Part shown: positions 1-7,599 of the stretch, one piece after another
How the letters are laid out: each line of letters opens with the position of its first letter
Numbering within the stretch: the first letter of the stretch is position 1
DNA from: JANQEU01 sp965242805
GTDB taxonomy: Bacteria; Bacteroidota; Bacteroidia; Cytophagales; Cyclobacteriaceae
DNA length: 64,000 bases
NCBI GenBank assembly: GCA_965242805.1
Contig: CBDETD010000002.1
Location: 1,116,001-1,180,000 of the forward strand
Direction: 5' to 3'
The notes under the pieces: generated by a model
Seen by the model: the letters and a program-made list of their open reading frames with translations, nothing else
What the model was told of the DNA's origin: nothing
The model's database searches: none
Program-made: the position numbers and the translations under genes

Positions 1-143
1 TCCCATGCTTCCTGGGATTTCATGGATCGTGGAGTACGATAGCCATATACCCCATTGATTTTCTTTGGTAAATACACACGGAAAATAATTCCAAGGACCA
101 GAATCAAAGGACCCAGGGATAGATTAACTAAGATTTGAGTCAT
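1..143 (-). CDS. SdpI/YhfL-family membrane protein, 3' part outside window
   Basis: The reading frame opens with ATG at 143 and runs off the left edge, giving 47 codons. It begins with a hydrophobic segment (residues about 4-21) followed by basic residues and then YGYRTPRSMKSQEAW. That GYRT-x-x-SMK-x-x-x-W motif is the hallmark of the SdpI/YhfL family, whose founding member is an immunity/signalling protein against the SdpC toxin; many members are simply uncharacterised small membrane proteins. It follows the acetyltransferase gene by 35 nt on the same strand, so it may be the last gene of that operon. Its C-terminal half and full length cannot be judged here. Confidence 0.75.
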   Translation of the reverse strand, partial: MTQILVNLSLGPLILVLGIIFRVYLPKKINGVYGYRTPRSMKSQEAW

Positions 144-178
144 TGTGTGTTAAGATGATTCCTTCCCAAAATAAGAAA

Positions 179-676
179 TTATCCGGAAATATCTTTCAAC
201 ATAGTCACCGATGTACCGGTATATTCAATATGTCTGAATCCAAGACGCTGATAAAGACCAAAGGCGGGATTTCGTCGATCTACACTCAACGACAATTTCT
301 TTACACCTAATTTCAGGTAGGTACTTTCAATTCCTTTCATCAATCGAGTTCCCACTCCCTTGCTTCTATATTCCTCTATGACCGCCAGACTAATCTCAGG
401 GGTGTCGCCATCCACAAAACCATACCCCCTATTCTCCTCTGTAAATTGACGCCCCCAAATCGCACCAACTTTCTCATGATCAAGCACAGCAATTAATGCA
501 ATATCATATGAGGACGATCCCCAGTTTTGAATGTATTTGGATATTTCCGGTGATTTAAGGATTGATTTTGGGAAAGGATCTTCGCCATAAGGAACATATA
601 AAGCTTCGTAAAGCATTTCTTCTAGAAATGTTATATCGGTAATTGAAAATGGTCTGATGACCACTTCTCCAGTCAT
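179..676 (-). CDS. GNAT-family N-acetyltransferase
   Basis: A 165-residue protein of the GCN5-related acetyltransferase fold, which transfers an acetyl group from acetyl-CoA to an amine; the substrate cannot be read from sequence. The motif A region is visible as EEYRSKGVGTRLMKGIE (the R/Q-x-x-G-x-G/A pyrophosphate loop), followed by the C-terminal NPAFGLYQRLGFRH, the usual motif B with its Tyr. I chose the ATG at 676 because it forms an ATGA overlap with the stop of the upstream NTF2-like gene; an upstream in-frame start at 721 would overlap that gene by 49 nt. It is the third gene of a minus-strand operon with the monooxygenase and NTF2-like protein. Confidence 0.88.
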   Translation of the reverse strand: MTGEVVIRPFSITDITFLEEMLYEALYVPYGEDPFPKSILKSPEISKYIQNWGSSSYDIALIAVLDHEKVGAIWGRQFTEENRGYGFVDGDTPEISLAVIEEYRSKGVGTRLMKGIESTYLKLGVKKLSLSVDRRNPAFGLYQRLGFRHIEYTGTSVTMLKDISG

Positions 677-1053
677 TGTACAGTCTCGCTTGATACAAAA
701 TGGCGGTAGATCATTTGCCACTGATCATTTGTTTGGATCAATGTCCAAATCTCCTTCCCTTTCTCATGATGGTTTTTGTTCATGTATTCGTAAATCACTT
801 CATATTCCATTTCGATTATGGCCGTAGAGTCCCAGACATTTATTTCCCTTTTTAGGATCTCGAATGAATGCGTTTTGGCAGACTTCCCATATTCATCAAT
901 GGTCTCAAGACAAGCTTCCCTGCCAACCAGACGATTGGAACCAACCTGATTGAAGAAAACCACGTCCTTTTGGAGCATAGATTCTACTTTATCTCTTTCA
1001 CCTGCTAATGAATACGAGTTGAAATCTTGAATGAAAGATTCGAGCTCTTGCAT
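673..1053 (-). CDS. NTF2-like (SnoaL/DUF4440-type) protein
   Basis: A 126-residue soluble protein with the alpha-plus-beta cone pattern of the NTF2-like superfamily: an N-terminal helix (ELESFIQDFNSYSLAGERD), a 'ml..dvvffnq' strand, a central helix, and alternating strands ending in WTLIQTNDQWQMIYRHF. Members include small-molecule isomerases, hydratases and binding proteins, so no reaction is assigned. The ATG at 1053 lies 1 nt beyond the monooxygenase stop and gives the normal family start; the longer frame to 1095 would overlap the upstream gene. The tight packing between a flavin monooxygenase and an acetyltransferase suggests a shared small-molecule role, which is inference. Confidence 0.78.
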   Translation of the reverse strand: MQELESFIQDFNSYSLAGERDKVESMLQKDVVFFNQVGSNRLVGREACLETIDEYGKSAKTHSFEILKREINVWDSTAIIEMEYEVIYEYMNKNHHEKGKEIWTLIQTNDQWQMIYRHFVSSETVQ

Positions 1054-1054
1054 A

Positions 1055-2194
1055 TCAATGACTATATTCTTTCTTGACCTTGATATCCCTTGCAATGGTT
1101 TTGGCTTCTATTCCCATTTCCCTCAACATTCCATTTGGTGACACATAAAAGCCACAGAAATACAATCTATCCTTGCCAAATAAATTCCTTTTCTTAACCG
1201 GTTTTTGAATATCCTGTAATCTTTCACCTTCCAGTTCAATAAACTTATCCAAAGCTGTTTTGTATCCTGTAGCCATGATGATAGCGTCAAAATCTTTGGA
1301 TCTCCCGTCCACAAAGAAAATATTGCTTCCCTCAATTTTCTCAATATCCGGGAATATGATTACCTCCCCTTTCCTTATCAATTCCAGGGTTCCAATGTCC
1401 AATAACGGTATTCTATGATCCCTTGAGATCTGTTCCTTAGGACCGTATGGTAGTTTCTTTAAACCAAATTTGGTGATATCCCCAATTAGCAGATCTAATA
1501 TTGGTTTGTTGATCGCATCTGCAATTCTCGGTGGTAATGCATCTGTTAATGTACCAATCTGCAAAACGGAAAATCCAAGGATATCTCTGGGTATAACATT
1601 GACTGGTGATTTGACGGACATGAAAGGTTTTGCGCCATGTTCGTGAAGACAAATAGCTATTTCACAGGCAGAATTCCCAAACCCAATAACCAGAACTTTC
1701 TTACCTCTAAAAATTCCACCGTTTTTGTATTCACTGCTATGGACGATCTGTCCAGTGAAGGAATCCAATCCCTTCTTGGATATCCTGTTCGGTTCATTAG
1801 TATTTCCGGAGGCAACGACTACATAGTTCGAAGTAAACGTCCTATTGGATGTCTGCACTGACCAAACACCCTTATCCTTATGTATCTTTTGTGCTTCGGT
1901 ATTAAAGTGAGGTGAAATACCCATCTCCGTACAATACCTTTCCAGGTACTCCACCACTTGATTACGAGCCGGATACTTGGGGATTGATCTTGGAAATTTT
2001 AACCCGGGTAAAGCAGAAGATGACTTTGGTGTATGAAGGTGTAATCGGTCATAATGATTTCGCCAGGCATGACCAACTTTGTCATGTTTTTCTATTATTT
2101 CATAATCAATCCCATTGGATTTCAAACAAGCGGCACAAGCCAAACCCGCAGCACTCGCTCCTATTACCATGACTTCCGTTTCCGACGACTTCAT
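1055..2194 (-). CDS. Flavin-containing monooxygenase (FMO/YUCCA-like)
   Basis: A 379-residue NAD(P)H- and FAD-dependent oxygenase. The FAD-binding Rossmann motif is near the start (VIGASAAGLACA, residues 10-21), the FMO fingerprint FTGQIVHSSEY (F-x-G-x-x-x-H-x-x-x-Y) follows at about residue 146, the second NADPH-binding motif VIGFGNSACEIA at about 170, and the C-terminal IIMATGYKT at about 315. The combination is typical of FMO-type enzymes oxidising soft N or S centres, and of YUCCA-like enzymes. It is the first gene of the minus-strand operon that continues through the NTF2-like, GNAT and SdpI genes. The substrate is unknown. Confidence 0.88.
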   Translation of the reverse strand: MKSSETEVMVIGASAAGLACAACLKSNGIDYEIIEKHDKVGHAWRNHYDRLHLHTPKSSSALPGLKFPRSIPKYPARNQVVEYLERYCTEMGISPHFNTEAQKIHKDKGVWSVQTSNRTFTSNYVVVASGNTNEPNRISKKGLDSFTGQIVHSSEYKNGGIFRGKKVLVIGFGNSACEIAICLHEHGAKPFMSVKSPVNVIPRDILGFSVLQIGTLTDALPPRIADAINKPILDLLIGDITKFGLKKLPYGPKEQISRDHRIPLLDIGTLELIRKGEVIIFPDIEKIEGSNIFFVDGRSKDFDAIIMATGYKTALDKFIELEGERLQDIQKPVKKRNLFGKDRLYFCGFYVSPNGMLREMGIEAKTIARDIKVKKEYSH

Positions 2195-2307
2195 AAGATG
2201 CTTAACCTAATGATTTATAGACTACAAGGCAAGGTATATTGGATTTTGATTTAGTATTTTTAAATCCATTGTACATTTACGCTCTTTATTGAACCAGATT
2301 TCTTTCG

Positions 2308-3186
2308 ATGAGTGATACCCGAAACAAGAGACGAGACTTCTTTATAAAATTTCTAGGATTTTGTGCAGCCGTTGCAGTTCTGGCGGGTTTTGCTATAATT
2401 ATCTTTTTCTTTTCTATGGTTCTAAGAGTTGATATGACCCAGGAGTTTGACATCAACAAATTCAGTACGATCGGAGAGTTTTTTGGTGGAACTGTCGGAT
2501 CGATCTGGGCGCTTGCCGGTGTGATCCTATTTTATCTGGCCTTGATATACCAACGACGGGAACTTGAGCTTCAGCGTGAGGAGCTAGTAGAGAGCCGTCA
2601 GATACTCAATCACCAATCCCAGACCATTGAAATACAGCAATTTGAAAACACTTTTTTCCAGCTATTGGATTTCCACCTCGAATCTTCAAAAAGGATCCAA
2701 TCTCAGGAAGGTGGCAATGGATTTGATAATATGTTTGACGATTTCAAGAAGGCTTTAAGTAGTGTAAAGCGAAAACGAAAAAGTGATGGTGGATCACGGA
2801 ATCTAGATGAGCATGCTATGGAGACAAGCTTCAGGAATGTTTATGACGGATACAGACACACCCTCTCCCACTATATAGCCAACTACAATTCACTGATTTT
2901 CCTGGTAAGCGAAAAGAGTAAGGATCCGGATTTTTACATGAATCTCATCAAACCACATCTTTCAGAACAAGAAGTACTGATCCAATTCTTTTTCCTCGTC
3001 CTGTATAGTAAAAATAAGAAAGTTCGAAGCATCGTTGAAAGATTTGGGCTTTTTGAACGACTAAATAAAAGAGCTGTCCAGTCCGTCGACAAGCTCCTAA
3101 TTGAATCACTAAAAGAAAGCGCATACATTGAGATAGAACAGGAGATCCCTGAGGATAACAAATCGGATGAGGAATCCGAAAAATAG
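2308..3186 (+). CDS. Putative phage abortive-infection protein (putAbiC-like)
   Basis: A 292-residue protein with two N-terminal membrane segments (about residues 14-39 and 55-77), a short charged coiled coil (YQRRELELQREELVESR), then QFENTFFQLLDFHLESSKRI at about residue 110. The two-helix membrane anchor followed by F-E-x-T-F-F-x-L-L-x-x-H matches my recollection of the putAbiC (PF16872) family, annotated as putative phage abortive infection proteins. The central YRHTLSHYIANYNSLIFL segment also fits. The C-terminus is acidic (EEIPEDNKSDEESEK-like). It stands alone on the plus strand between two minus-strand groups and has its own upstream gap of 113 nt. The defence role is a family-level prediction. 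Confidence 0.62.
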   Translation: MSDTRNKRRDFFIKFLGFCAAVAVLAGFAIIIFFFSMVLRVDMTQEFDINKFSTIGEFFGGTVGSIWALAGVILFYLALIYQRRELELQREELVESRQILNHQSQTIEIQQFENTFFQLLDFHLESSKRIQSQEGGNGFDNMFDDFKKALSSVKRKRKSDGGSRNLDEHAMETSFRNVYDGYRHTLSHYIANYNSLIFLVSEKSKDPDFYMNLIKPHLSEQEVLIQFFFLVLYSKNKKVRSIVERFGLFERLNKRAVQSVDKLLIESLKESAYIEIEQEIPEDNKSDEESEK

Positions 3187-3187
3187 T

Positions 3188-3484
3188 CTACTTCTTCACC
3201 CGATTCCCACCTCCTCCGAAAAAGATCATTACACCCAGTAAAAATCCGAAATTGTACCACCCACCATTGTTAGGAAATGCATAGACCTCATAATCTGTAA
3301 AAAAACTAGCAATGAATGTGAATAGGATTATGAATCCATGCCATAGTCCATACAGGAATCCCGGAGGATCAGATACCTCATCATAACCCTGGGTTGGGGC
3401 ACAACTACCAAGAAATATCATCAGAATGAGGATAATAAATATCCACAATACAATCTTTCGAATGGATTCTTTTGAAGCAGTCAT
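3188..3484 (-). CDS. Small membrane lipoprotein, unknown function
   Basis: A 98-residue protein with a basic N-terminus, a long hydrophobic stretch (IVLWIFIILILMIFLGSC) ending in a lipobox-like LGSC with Cys at about residue 28, then a second hydrophobic region (LWHGFIILFTFIASFF) and a third glycine-rich one (FLLGVMIFFGGGG). It looks like a lipid-anchored or inner-membrane protein of a type common near membrane stress genes in Bacteroidota, but I cannot name a family with certainty. It lies 88 nt downstream of the histidine-kinase-like pair on the same strand and converges with the abortive-infection gene, 1 nt apart. Confidence 0.6.
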   Translation of the reverse strand: MTASKESIRKIVLWIFIILILMIFLGSCAPTQGYDEVSDPPGFLYGLWHGFIILFTFIASFFTDYEVYAFPNNGGWYNFGFLLGVMIFFGGGGNRVKK

Positions 3485-3572
3485 AATGGTGCAATGTTCC
3501 TCCAGGCAATCTTTTTTCCCAATTACGAACGTCAGCTATGGAAATGATTTTGAAGATCAGAGCTATTCAATA

Positions 3573-4559
3573 TCAATTGAGGTTTTTGTAATGATCTATT
3601 ATGAACGTTTCAATTTCTTTGCTTTTAAGATCTTTTTTGTTGATCAACTCTCTCAACAGGTTCATAACCTGGTCCAATTCCTTCATGGAACCGTCAATAA
3701 ATCGGTCTCTGTCGTTCTGATCCAAGATATCCCAAGCATTGATAACACTTTGCATTCGTGAAACAGGTGCTCGCAAAAGATGTGAATTGAGAAAACCATA
3801 ACGGAGCACCGTACTGGTAAGGTCATTGATCTTCTTTGTTCTTTTTTCGACTTCTTCTTCCAGGTTTTCATTCATCTTTCTCAAGTCATTTTGGAGCGAG
3901 ATAAGCTGATCATTTTGTTTTGCCAGATCCTTTTGTTGATTGTTAACGTCCTGAATTTGGGACTCGAGATCATGGTTCATTCTCACAATTTGACTGTTCA
4001 GCAAATAGTTGGAAGTTTGATAGCGAAAGATTATTGAATTGATGAAGATGAAGGCACCCAAGAAAGCGAAGGGTATGAAAGGTTCATCAATAAAGATATT
4101 TGCAAAACCAGAGAATGTATTCTGAAACTGTATTTTCTCAATAGCAAAATAGACTCCAATTATTGCCGAAAAGAATATAAATATGTTCCATGCCCAAATC
4201 CACTTTACATTAGTGATTGGATTAATAAGAGTATGGGGTACGATGGTAAGTATCAACATTGATATAATACTTATCAAGATATCAGACGCATCTATTTCCC
4301 GAGCATAGATTGGATACAATGTGAATCCGAAAACGTATATCAAAATGGTAAATGCTGAAGAGGTCCTAAAAGAAATCCTGGAAATATTAAAATAGATCGA
4401 CCATGATCCAAGACTCACAACAAACAAGCGCATGAAACCGGGATTGAACAAGATGTCGGAAGAAATAAGATTGGAAATGCCCTGAAGTACCGTCGCAAAT
4501 GAAACAATCACGGAGGAATACATTAAGATCACTTTTAGAAATTGTACAGGTCTGTTCAT
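3573..4559 (-). CDS. Membrane protein with coiled coil and histidine-kinase DHp-like domain, no ATPase domain
   Basis: A 328-residue protein with about six predicted membrane segments (residues 8-180), a coiled coil (about 190-250, ending EEEVEKRTKKINDL), and then VLRYGFLNSHLLRAPVSRM. In Bacteroidota sensor kinases the SHxLRAPVSR motif is the phosphoacceptor H-box of the dimerisation domain; here the His is residue 260. The protein ends about 65 residues later, so there is no N/G-box HATPase domain. It may be phosphorylated by another kinase, act as a phosphotransfer or scaffold protein, or be a decayed kinase. It overlaps its upstream paralogue by ATGA, so the two are translationally coupled. 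Confidence 0.72.
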   Translation of the reverse strand: MNRPVQFLKVILMYSSVIVSFATVLQGISNLISSDILFNPGFMRLFVVSLGSWSIYFNISRISFRTSSAFTILIYVFGFTLYPIYAREIDASDILISIISMLILTIVPHTLINPITNVKWIWAWNIFIFFSAIIGVYFAIEKIQFQNTFSGFANIFIDEPFIPFAFLGAFIFINSIIFRYQTSNYLLNSQIVRMNHDLESQIQDVNNQQKDLAKQNDQLISLQNDLRKMNENLEEEVEKRTKKINDLTSTVLRYGFLNSHLLRAPVSRMQSVINAWDILDQNDRDRFIDGSMKELDQVMNLLRELINKKDLKSKEIETFIIDHYKNLN

Positions 4560-5494
4560 TTCACTTTTCTTTCCACGCTTGCCAGATTGGTGCCAATTTG
4601 TTTAATAATTTCATCCACATTTGATAATTGCCTGGTTAACAGGTCTAAACTGGATTTATTCTCGAGGTCCTTATTATTACTTATGGCATCCGATAGTTTA
4701 TAAACTGCATTATCCAACTGCTCATTGATAAATCCGTGTTTCAATAGTTTCTTTCGAGCTTCATTTAGCTCCTTCTTTCTTTGAACTACCCTCTTTTCCA
4801 AAGAATCCTTGGCACTGGAAAGCTCATTTTGAAGTGTTAGCAGTTCAAATCGCCTCTTCTCCAGTGCTGATTTCTGATCCTGACTTATTTTCTTTTGTTC
4901 GTGAAGTTCTTGGGATCGAAGTTGAAGGGAGGAAAGATTTCGTTGGTTAGTCCCTTTGACCGTTCCAATTACTAACAGCAGGAATATACAAGCTCCGATA
5001 TAGACAAAATACAGGTCCGACTGCCCTTCAAAGGTATACTTGATTGAAATGTAACGTTCATCCTCAATTGCATAAAGTGAATAGTAGAATGAATAAAAGA
5101 ATGTGATAGTGCTGATTATTAACCAAATTGAAATTTTCAGTTTTTCCTGTTGTAAATCGTAAAAAACCAGGATCATCGAAGTGATGATAACAAATATGAA
5201 AATAACCAGGAAAAGGTCCTCGGCAATATTAGGGGTCATACCTGTTATTGGGTAAACCAGAAATGCCAGATATAAACAAGCAAGCCAAATGAATTTTGCT
5301 ACGCCAGATAAGCCATATCTGCAACATATCCATGCACTGATCATTGAAATGTCAAGAAAAGCCAACCTAATGTAATGACGGAAACTAACGTCATTGGACA
5401 AGACATCCAATGAGAAGTCAATCAAAAGCAACACCGTCAGGATGATTATGCTGTAAAGAGATGATCTACCAATTAAATCTTGAGACCTATTCAA
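4556..5494 (-). CDS. Paralogous membrane/coiled-coil protein with DHp-like region lacking the His
   Basis: A 312-residue paralogue of the following gene with the same plan: five to six membrane segments, a coiled coil (SALEKRRFELLTLQNELSSA onward), then LLKHGFINEQLDNAVYKLSD. Aligned with the partner's LRYGFLNSHLLRAPVSRM, the phosphoacceptor His260 is replaced by Gln259 and the RAP motif is gone. There is no HATPase domain. The start codon is TTG at 5494; the shared MNR N-terminus with the paralogue supports it. A heteromeric complex of the two products is a reasonable inference from the gene overlap. It is divergently oriented from the sigma-factor operon, 169 nt away. Confidence 0.68.
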   Translation of the reverse strand: MNRSQDLIGRSSLYSIIILTVLLLIDFSLDVLSNDVSFRHYIRLAFLDISMISAWICCRYGLSGVAKFIWLACLYLAFLVYPITGMTPNIAEDLFLVIFIFVIITSMILVFYDLQQEKLKISIWLIISTITFFYSFYYSLYAIEDERYISIKYTFEGQSDLYFVYIGACIFLLLVIGTVKGTNQRNLSSLQLRSQELHEQKKISQDQKSALEKRRFELLTLQNELSSAKDSLEKRVVQRKKELNEARKKLLKHGFINEQLDNAVYKLSDAISNNKDLENKSSLDLLTRQLSNVDEIIKQIGTNLASVERKVK

Positions 5495-5625
5495 TTTATG
5501 GTTTGGCTAAATACCCAATTTAAGAAACAACACAGATTTGCCATTAAGGTTTTTAGGAGAATAATCACGGAAAAATGGAAATCCCGCTATCATATTCAAT
5601 TTCCTAAAATAAAATTTCCCGAAAT

Positions 5626-5653
5626 TGTAACATATTCTTTGGCTTCACAGTCT
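5626..5653 (+). promoter_or_regulatory. Possible ECF-type autoregulatory promoter
   Basis: Upstream of the sigma factor there is TGTAAC (5626-5631) and, after 17 nt, AGTCT (5649-5653). This resembles the AAC...GTC layout of ECF sigma promoters and would fit autoregulation. The predicted transcript would start only a few bases before the ATG at 5664, or about 30 nt before the in-frame ATG at 5691. The call rests on the motif alone. Confidence 0.35.
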
Positions 5654-5663
5654 CCTGCATGAA

Positions 5664-6170
5664 ATGTCAAAAATCTTCGACCAACATATCATGCCAATTT
5701 CGGATAAGATGTATCGCTATGCTTTATCGATATTGAGGGATCCCGAAAGTGCACATGATGTGGTCCAGGAGTGTTTGACGAAGATCTGGAATAAGCGTAA
5801 TGTCCTTGACAATGTTCAAAACGTTGAAGCCTGGACAATGCGAGTGACCAGAAACCAGTGCTATGATTGGGTAAAAACCAATCAGTTTACTGTCCTTTCG
5901 GAAGATGAAATCGGACAGGAAGATCAAGTGAAAGCGGATCATAATATGTTAATGGAAGATCAACAAAAATGGCTGGATAAGGTGCTATCTACTTTACCGG
6001 AAAAGCAAAAAGAAATATTCCACCTTCGTGAGATGCAAGGTATGAGCTATCATGAAATCGCGGATGTCCTTTCTATTAACATGAATGAGGTAAAGGTTTA
6101 CCTACATCGGGCCCGCAATAAGGTTAGGTCTACTTTACAACAAATTGACGCCTATGGAATCGCGAATTGA
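5664..6170 (+). CDS. ECF RNA polymerase sigma factor
   Basis: A 168-residue sigma-70 family protein with only regions 2 and 4, the ECF architecture. Region 2 spans about residues 10-75 (YRYALSILRDPESAHDVVQE, then WTMRVTRNQCYDW), and region 4 about 110-160 (LPEKQKEIFHLREMQGMSYHEIAD, then VKVYLHRARNKVR), the helix-turn-helix that reads the -35 element. It opens a run of six plus-strand genes with overlapping ends: anti-sigma candidate, two DUF4252 proteins and an ABC exporter. It likely directs transcription of this operon in response to a cell-envelope signal; that is inference from the layout. Confidence 0.93.
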   Translation: MSKIFDQHIMPISDKMYRYALSILRDPESAHDVVQECLTKIWNKRNVLDNVQNVEAWTMRVTRNQCYDWVKTNQFTVLSEDEIGQEDQVKADHNMLMEDQQKWLDKVLSTLPEKQKEIFHLREMQGMSYHEIADVLSINMNEVKVYLHRARNKVRSTLQQIDAYGIAN

Positions 6171-6579
6171 GGAATTAATTGCAAAGTATTGGGAAGGAGA
6201 AACGTCACTTCAGGAAGAATCAGATATCAAGGATTATTTTAATAGGAATCCTTCTCTGACCCCCGAAGGACGGTACTTCGCGGCTTTGACCGGAAAAACC
6301 AAATCGAAACGTTCATTCACACACCCAGGGAAACCAAAGATCAGACCCTGGATGTCTGTTGCGGCCTCATTGGTTTTGGGAACACTGGTGGCATTCCTTG
6401 TTATTCGAGATGCCCAGCAAACCAGGCAATTTGTCGTAGATGATCCTCAGGAAGCATATGAAATCACTCGAAAAGCACTGTTTATGGTTTCTTCTGGACT
6501 TAATGAAGGTTCAGTTTATTCCGGCGAATTGAAAAAAATAAATAATGCAGAGAAAATTGTGAACGAATTAGAAAAATGA
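6154..6579 (+). CDS. Probable anti-sigma factor (single membrane span)
   Basis: A 141-residue protein starting with MESRIEELIAKYWEGETS, the short acidic helical N-terminus commonly seen in Bacteroidota proteins encoded next to ECF sigma factors. One hydrophobic segment follows at about residues 67-87 (WMSVAASLVLGTLVAFLVI), then a C-terminal extracytoplasmic part. There is no zinc-binding His-Cys-Cys motif. The start is the ATG at 6154, overlapping the sigma gene by 17 nt; a TTG at 6145 would add three residues. The N-terminal part would bind the sigma factor at the membrane. This is predicted from position and architecture. Confidence 0.65.
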   Translation: MESRIEELIAKYWEGETSLQEESDIKDYFNRNPSLTPEGRYFAALTGKTKSKRSFTHPGKPKIRPWMSVAASLVLGTLVAFLVIRDAQQTRQFVVDDPQEAYEITRKALFMVSSGLNEGSVYSGELKKINNAEKIVNELEK

Positions 6580-7094
6580 AAAAGTTAGTATTAGTAGCAG
6601 TAGCGGTTGTAGTGACCTTCGGTGCAGTGGCACAGGGTACGGTTATCAATAAATATTTTGATCAACTTGGTGACAATGAGGACTTTGTAAAGGTCTCCAT
6701 CAGTAGCAAAATGTTTTCACTCTTCACGGAATTGGAAGCTGGTAGTGAGGAAGAAGAAGAATTCCTGAAAGCTGTTAGTAAACTTAAGGGCATGAAAATG
6801 GTCGTTGGAGACAGTGTCCCAAAAGAAGCAGGCAGACTGTATTCACAGGCAATTAAAGATGTTGACAGTGAAGGGTTTGATGAGTTAATGACTGTCAAAG
6901 ATGCCGAAGAAAATTTCAAGTTCTCCATTAAAGAAGATGGAGGTAAAATTTCAGAGCTGGTGATGATTGCAGGTGGTAAGGAAAAGTTCGTCATTATGAG
7001 TTTATATGGTGAAATTGATCTGAAAAACATCTCTAAAATTGCCCGTTCCATGAAAGTCGAAGGCTTCAAGCATCTCCAGGAGCATGGTAATTAA
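6576..7094 (+). CDS. DUF4252-domain secreted protein
   Basis: A 172-residue protein with a clear signal peptide (MKKLVLVAVAVVVTFGAVAQ, cleaved after about residue 20) and the DUF4252 pattern: an N-terminal 'ikyf..lgd.edF.kvsis.kMF.l' segment, a helix-rich middle, then LMTVKDAEENFKFSIKEDGG and 'vmiaggkekfviiSLyGeIDL..i..i'. The family is confined largely to Bacteroidota, is often encoded beside ECF sigma factors, and has no known activity. The start overlaps the preceding stop (ATGA). With the paralogue that follows, it probably forms the periplasmic or outer-membrane part of this envelope-stress unit. Confidence 0.82.
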   Translation: MKKLVLVAVAVVVTFGAVAQGTVINKYFDQLGDNEDFVKVSISSKMFSLFTELEAGSEEEEEFLKAVSKLKGMKMVVGDSVPKEAGRLYSQAIKDVDSEGFDELMTVKDAEENFKFSIKEDGGKISELVMIAGGKEKFVIMSLYGEIDLKNISKIARSMKVEGFKHLQEHGN

Positions 7095-7599
7095 GAAAAT
7101 GAAATGGGTATTAGTAGGTATTGTAATGGGGCTGGTCAGTCAGCCCCTTTTTGCTCAGGAGAGTATTATTAAAGAATACGCTTCGGAGAATAAAAAGAAA
7201 GCTTATGCTTTCTACCCAAGTACCCTTCGAATGGTCAATCTCAAAAACAACGAAGCTTACAATGAAATGATCAGTGAGATCAATAAATTGTTGGTTTATA
7301 TGCTGGATTCTTCAGCTACAGCTTCAAGATCATATACCAGTGTAATCGACTCCTATAAGGAAGAAGGATTTGAACCGTATGCCGAAGTGTGGGGGAAACT
7401 AAACATATACATTTATGGGAAAGAAGGTCGAAAACGTCAAATAGTTGGCGTATATGGCGAGGAAGACCGATCATTTGCCTTTTATCTGGATGGCAGAATA
7501 TCGTGGCAGAAAATACCTACACTGATCCAAACGCTTGAATCAAACGATATGCTCAATCTATTTGAAATAAATAATTCCGGCCATTGGCATGACGACTAA
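7084..7599 (+). CDS. Second DUF4252-like secreted protein
   Basis: A 171-residue paralogue-like protein with signal peptide (KMKWVLVGIVMGLVSQPLFAQ) and the same overall layout as its neighbour: a segment ending in an 'ayaFYPSTLRMVNL' strand, a helix, and a C-terminal strand set with IVGVYGEEDRSFAFYLDGRI. Identity to the first DUF4252 protein looks low, so it may be a diverged member. The ATG at 7084 overlaps the previous gene by 11 nt; an ATG at 7099 is an alternative. No catalytic motif is seen. Confidence 0.7.
   Translation: MVIKKMKWVLVGIVMGLVSQPLFAQESIIKEYASENKKKAYAFYPSTLRMVNLKNNEAYNEMISEINKLLVYMLDSSATASRSYTSVIDSYKEEGFEPYAEVWGKLNIYIYGKEGRKRQIVGVYGEEDRSFAFYLDGRISWQKIPTLIQTLESNDMLNLFEINNSGHWHDD

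Noticed and set aside
2054..2254. Short plus-strand frames inside the monooxygenase gene
   Set aside because: They have no recognisable motifs and are shadows of the conserved minus-strand gene.
6145..6579. TTG start for the anti-sigma gene
   Set aside because: An ATG three codons later gives the usual N-terminus, and the TTG adds only MTP.
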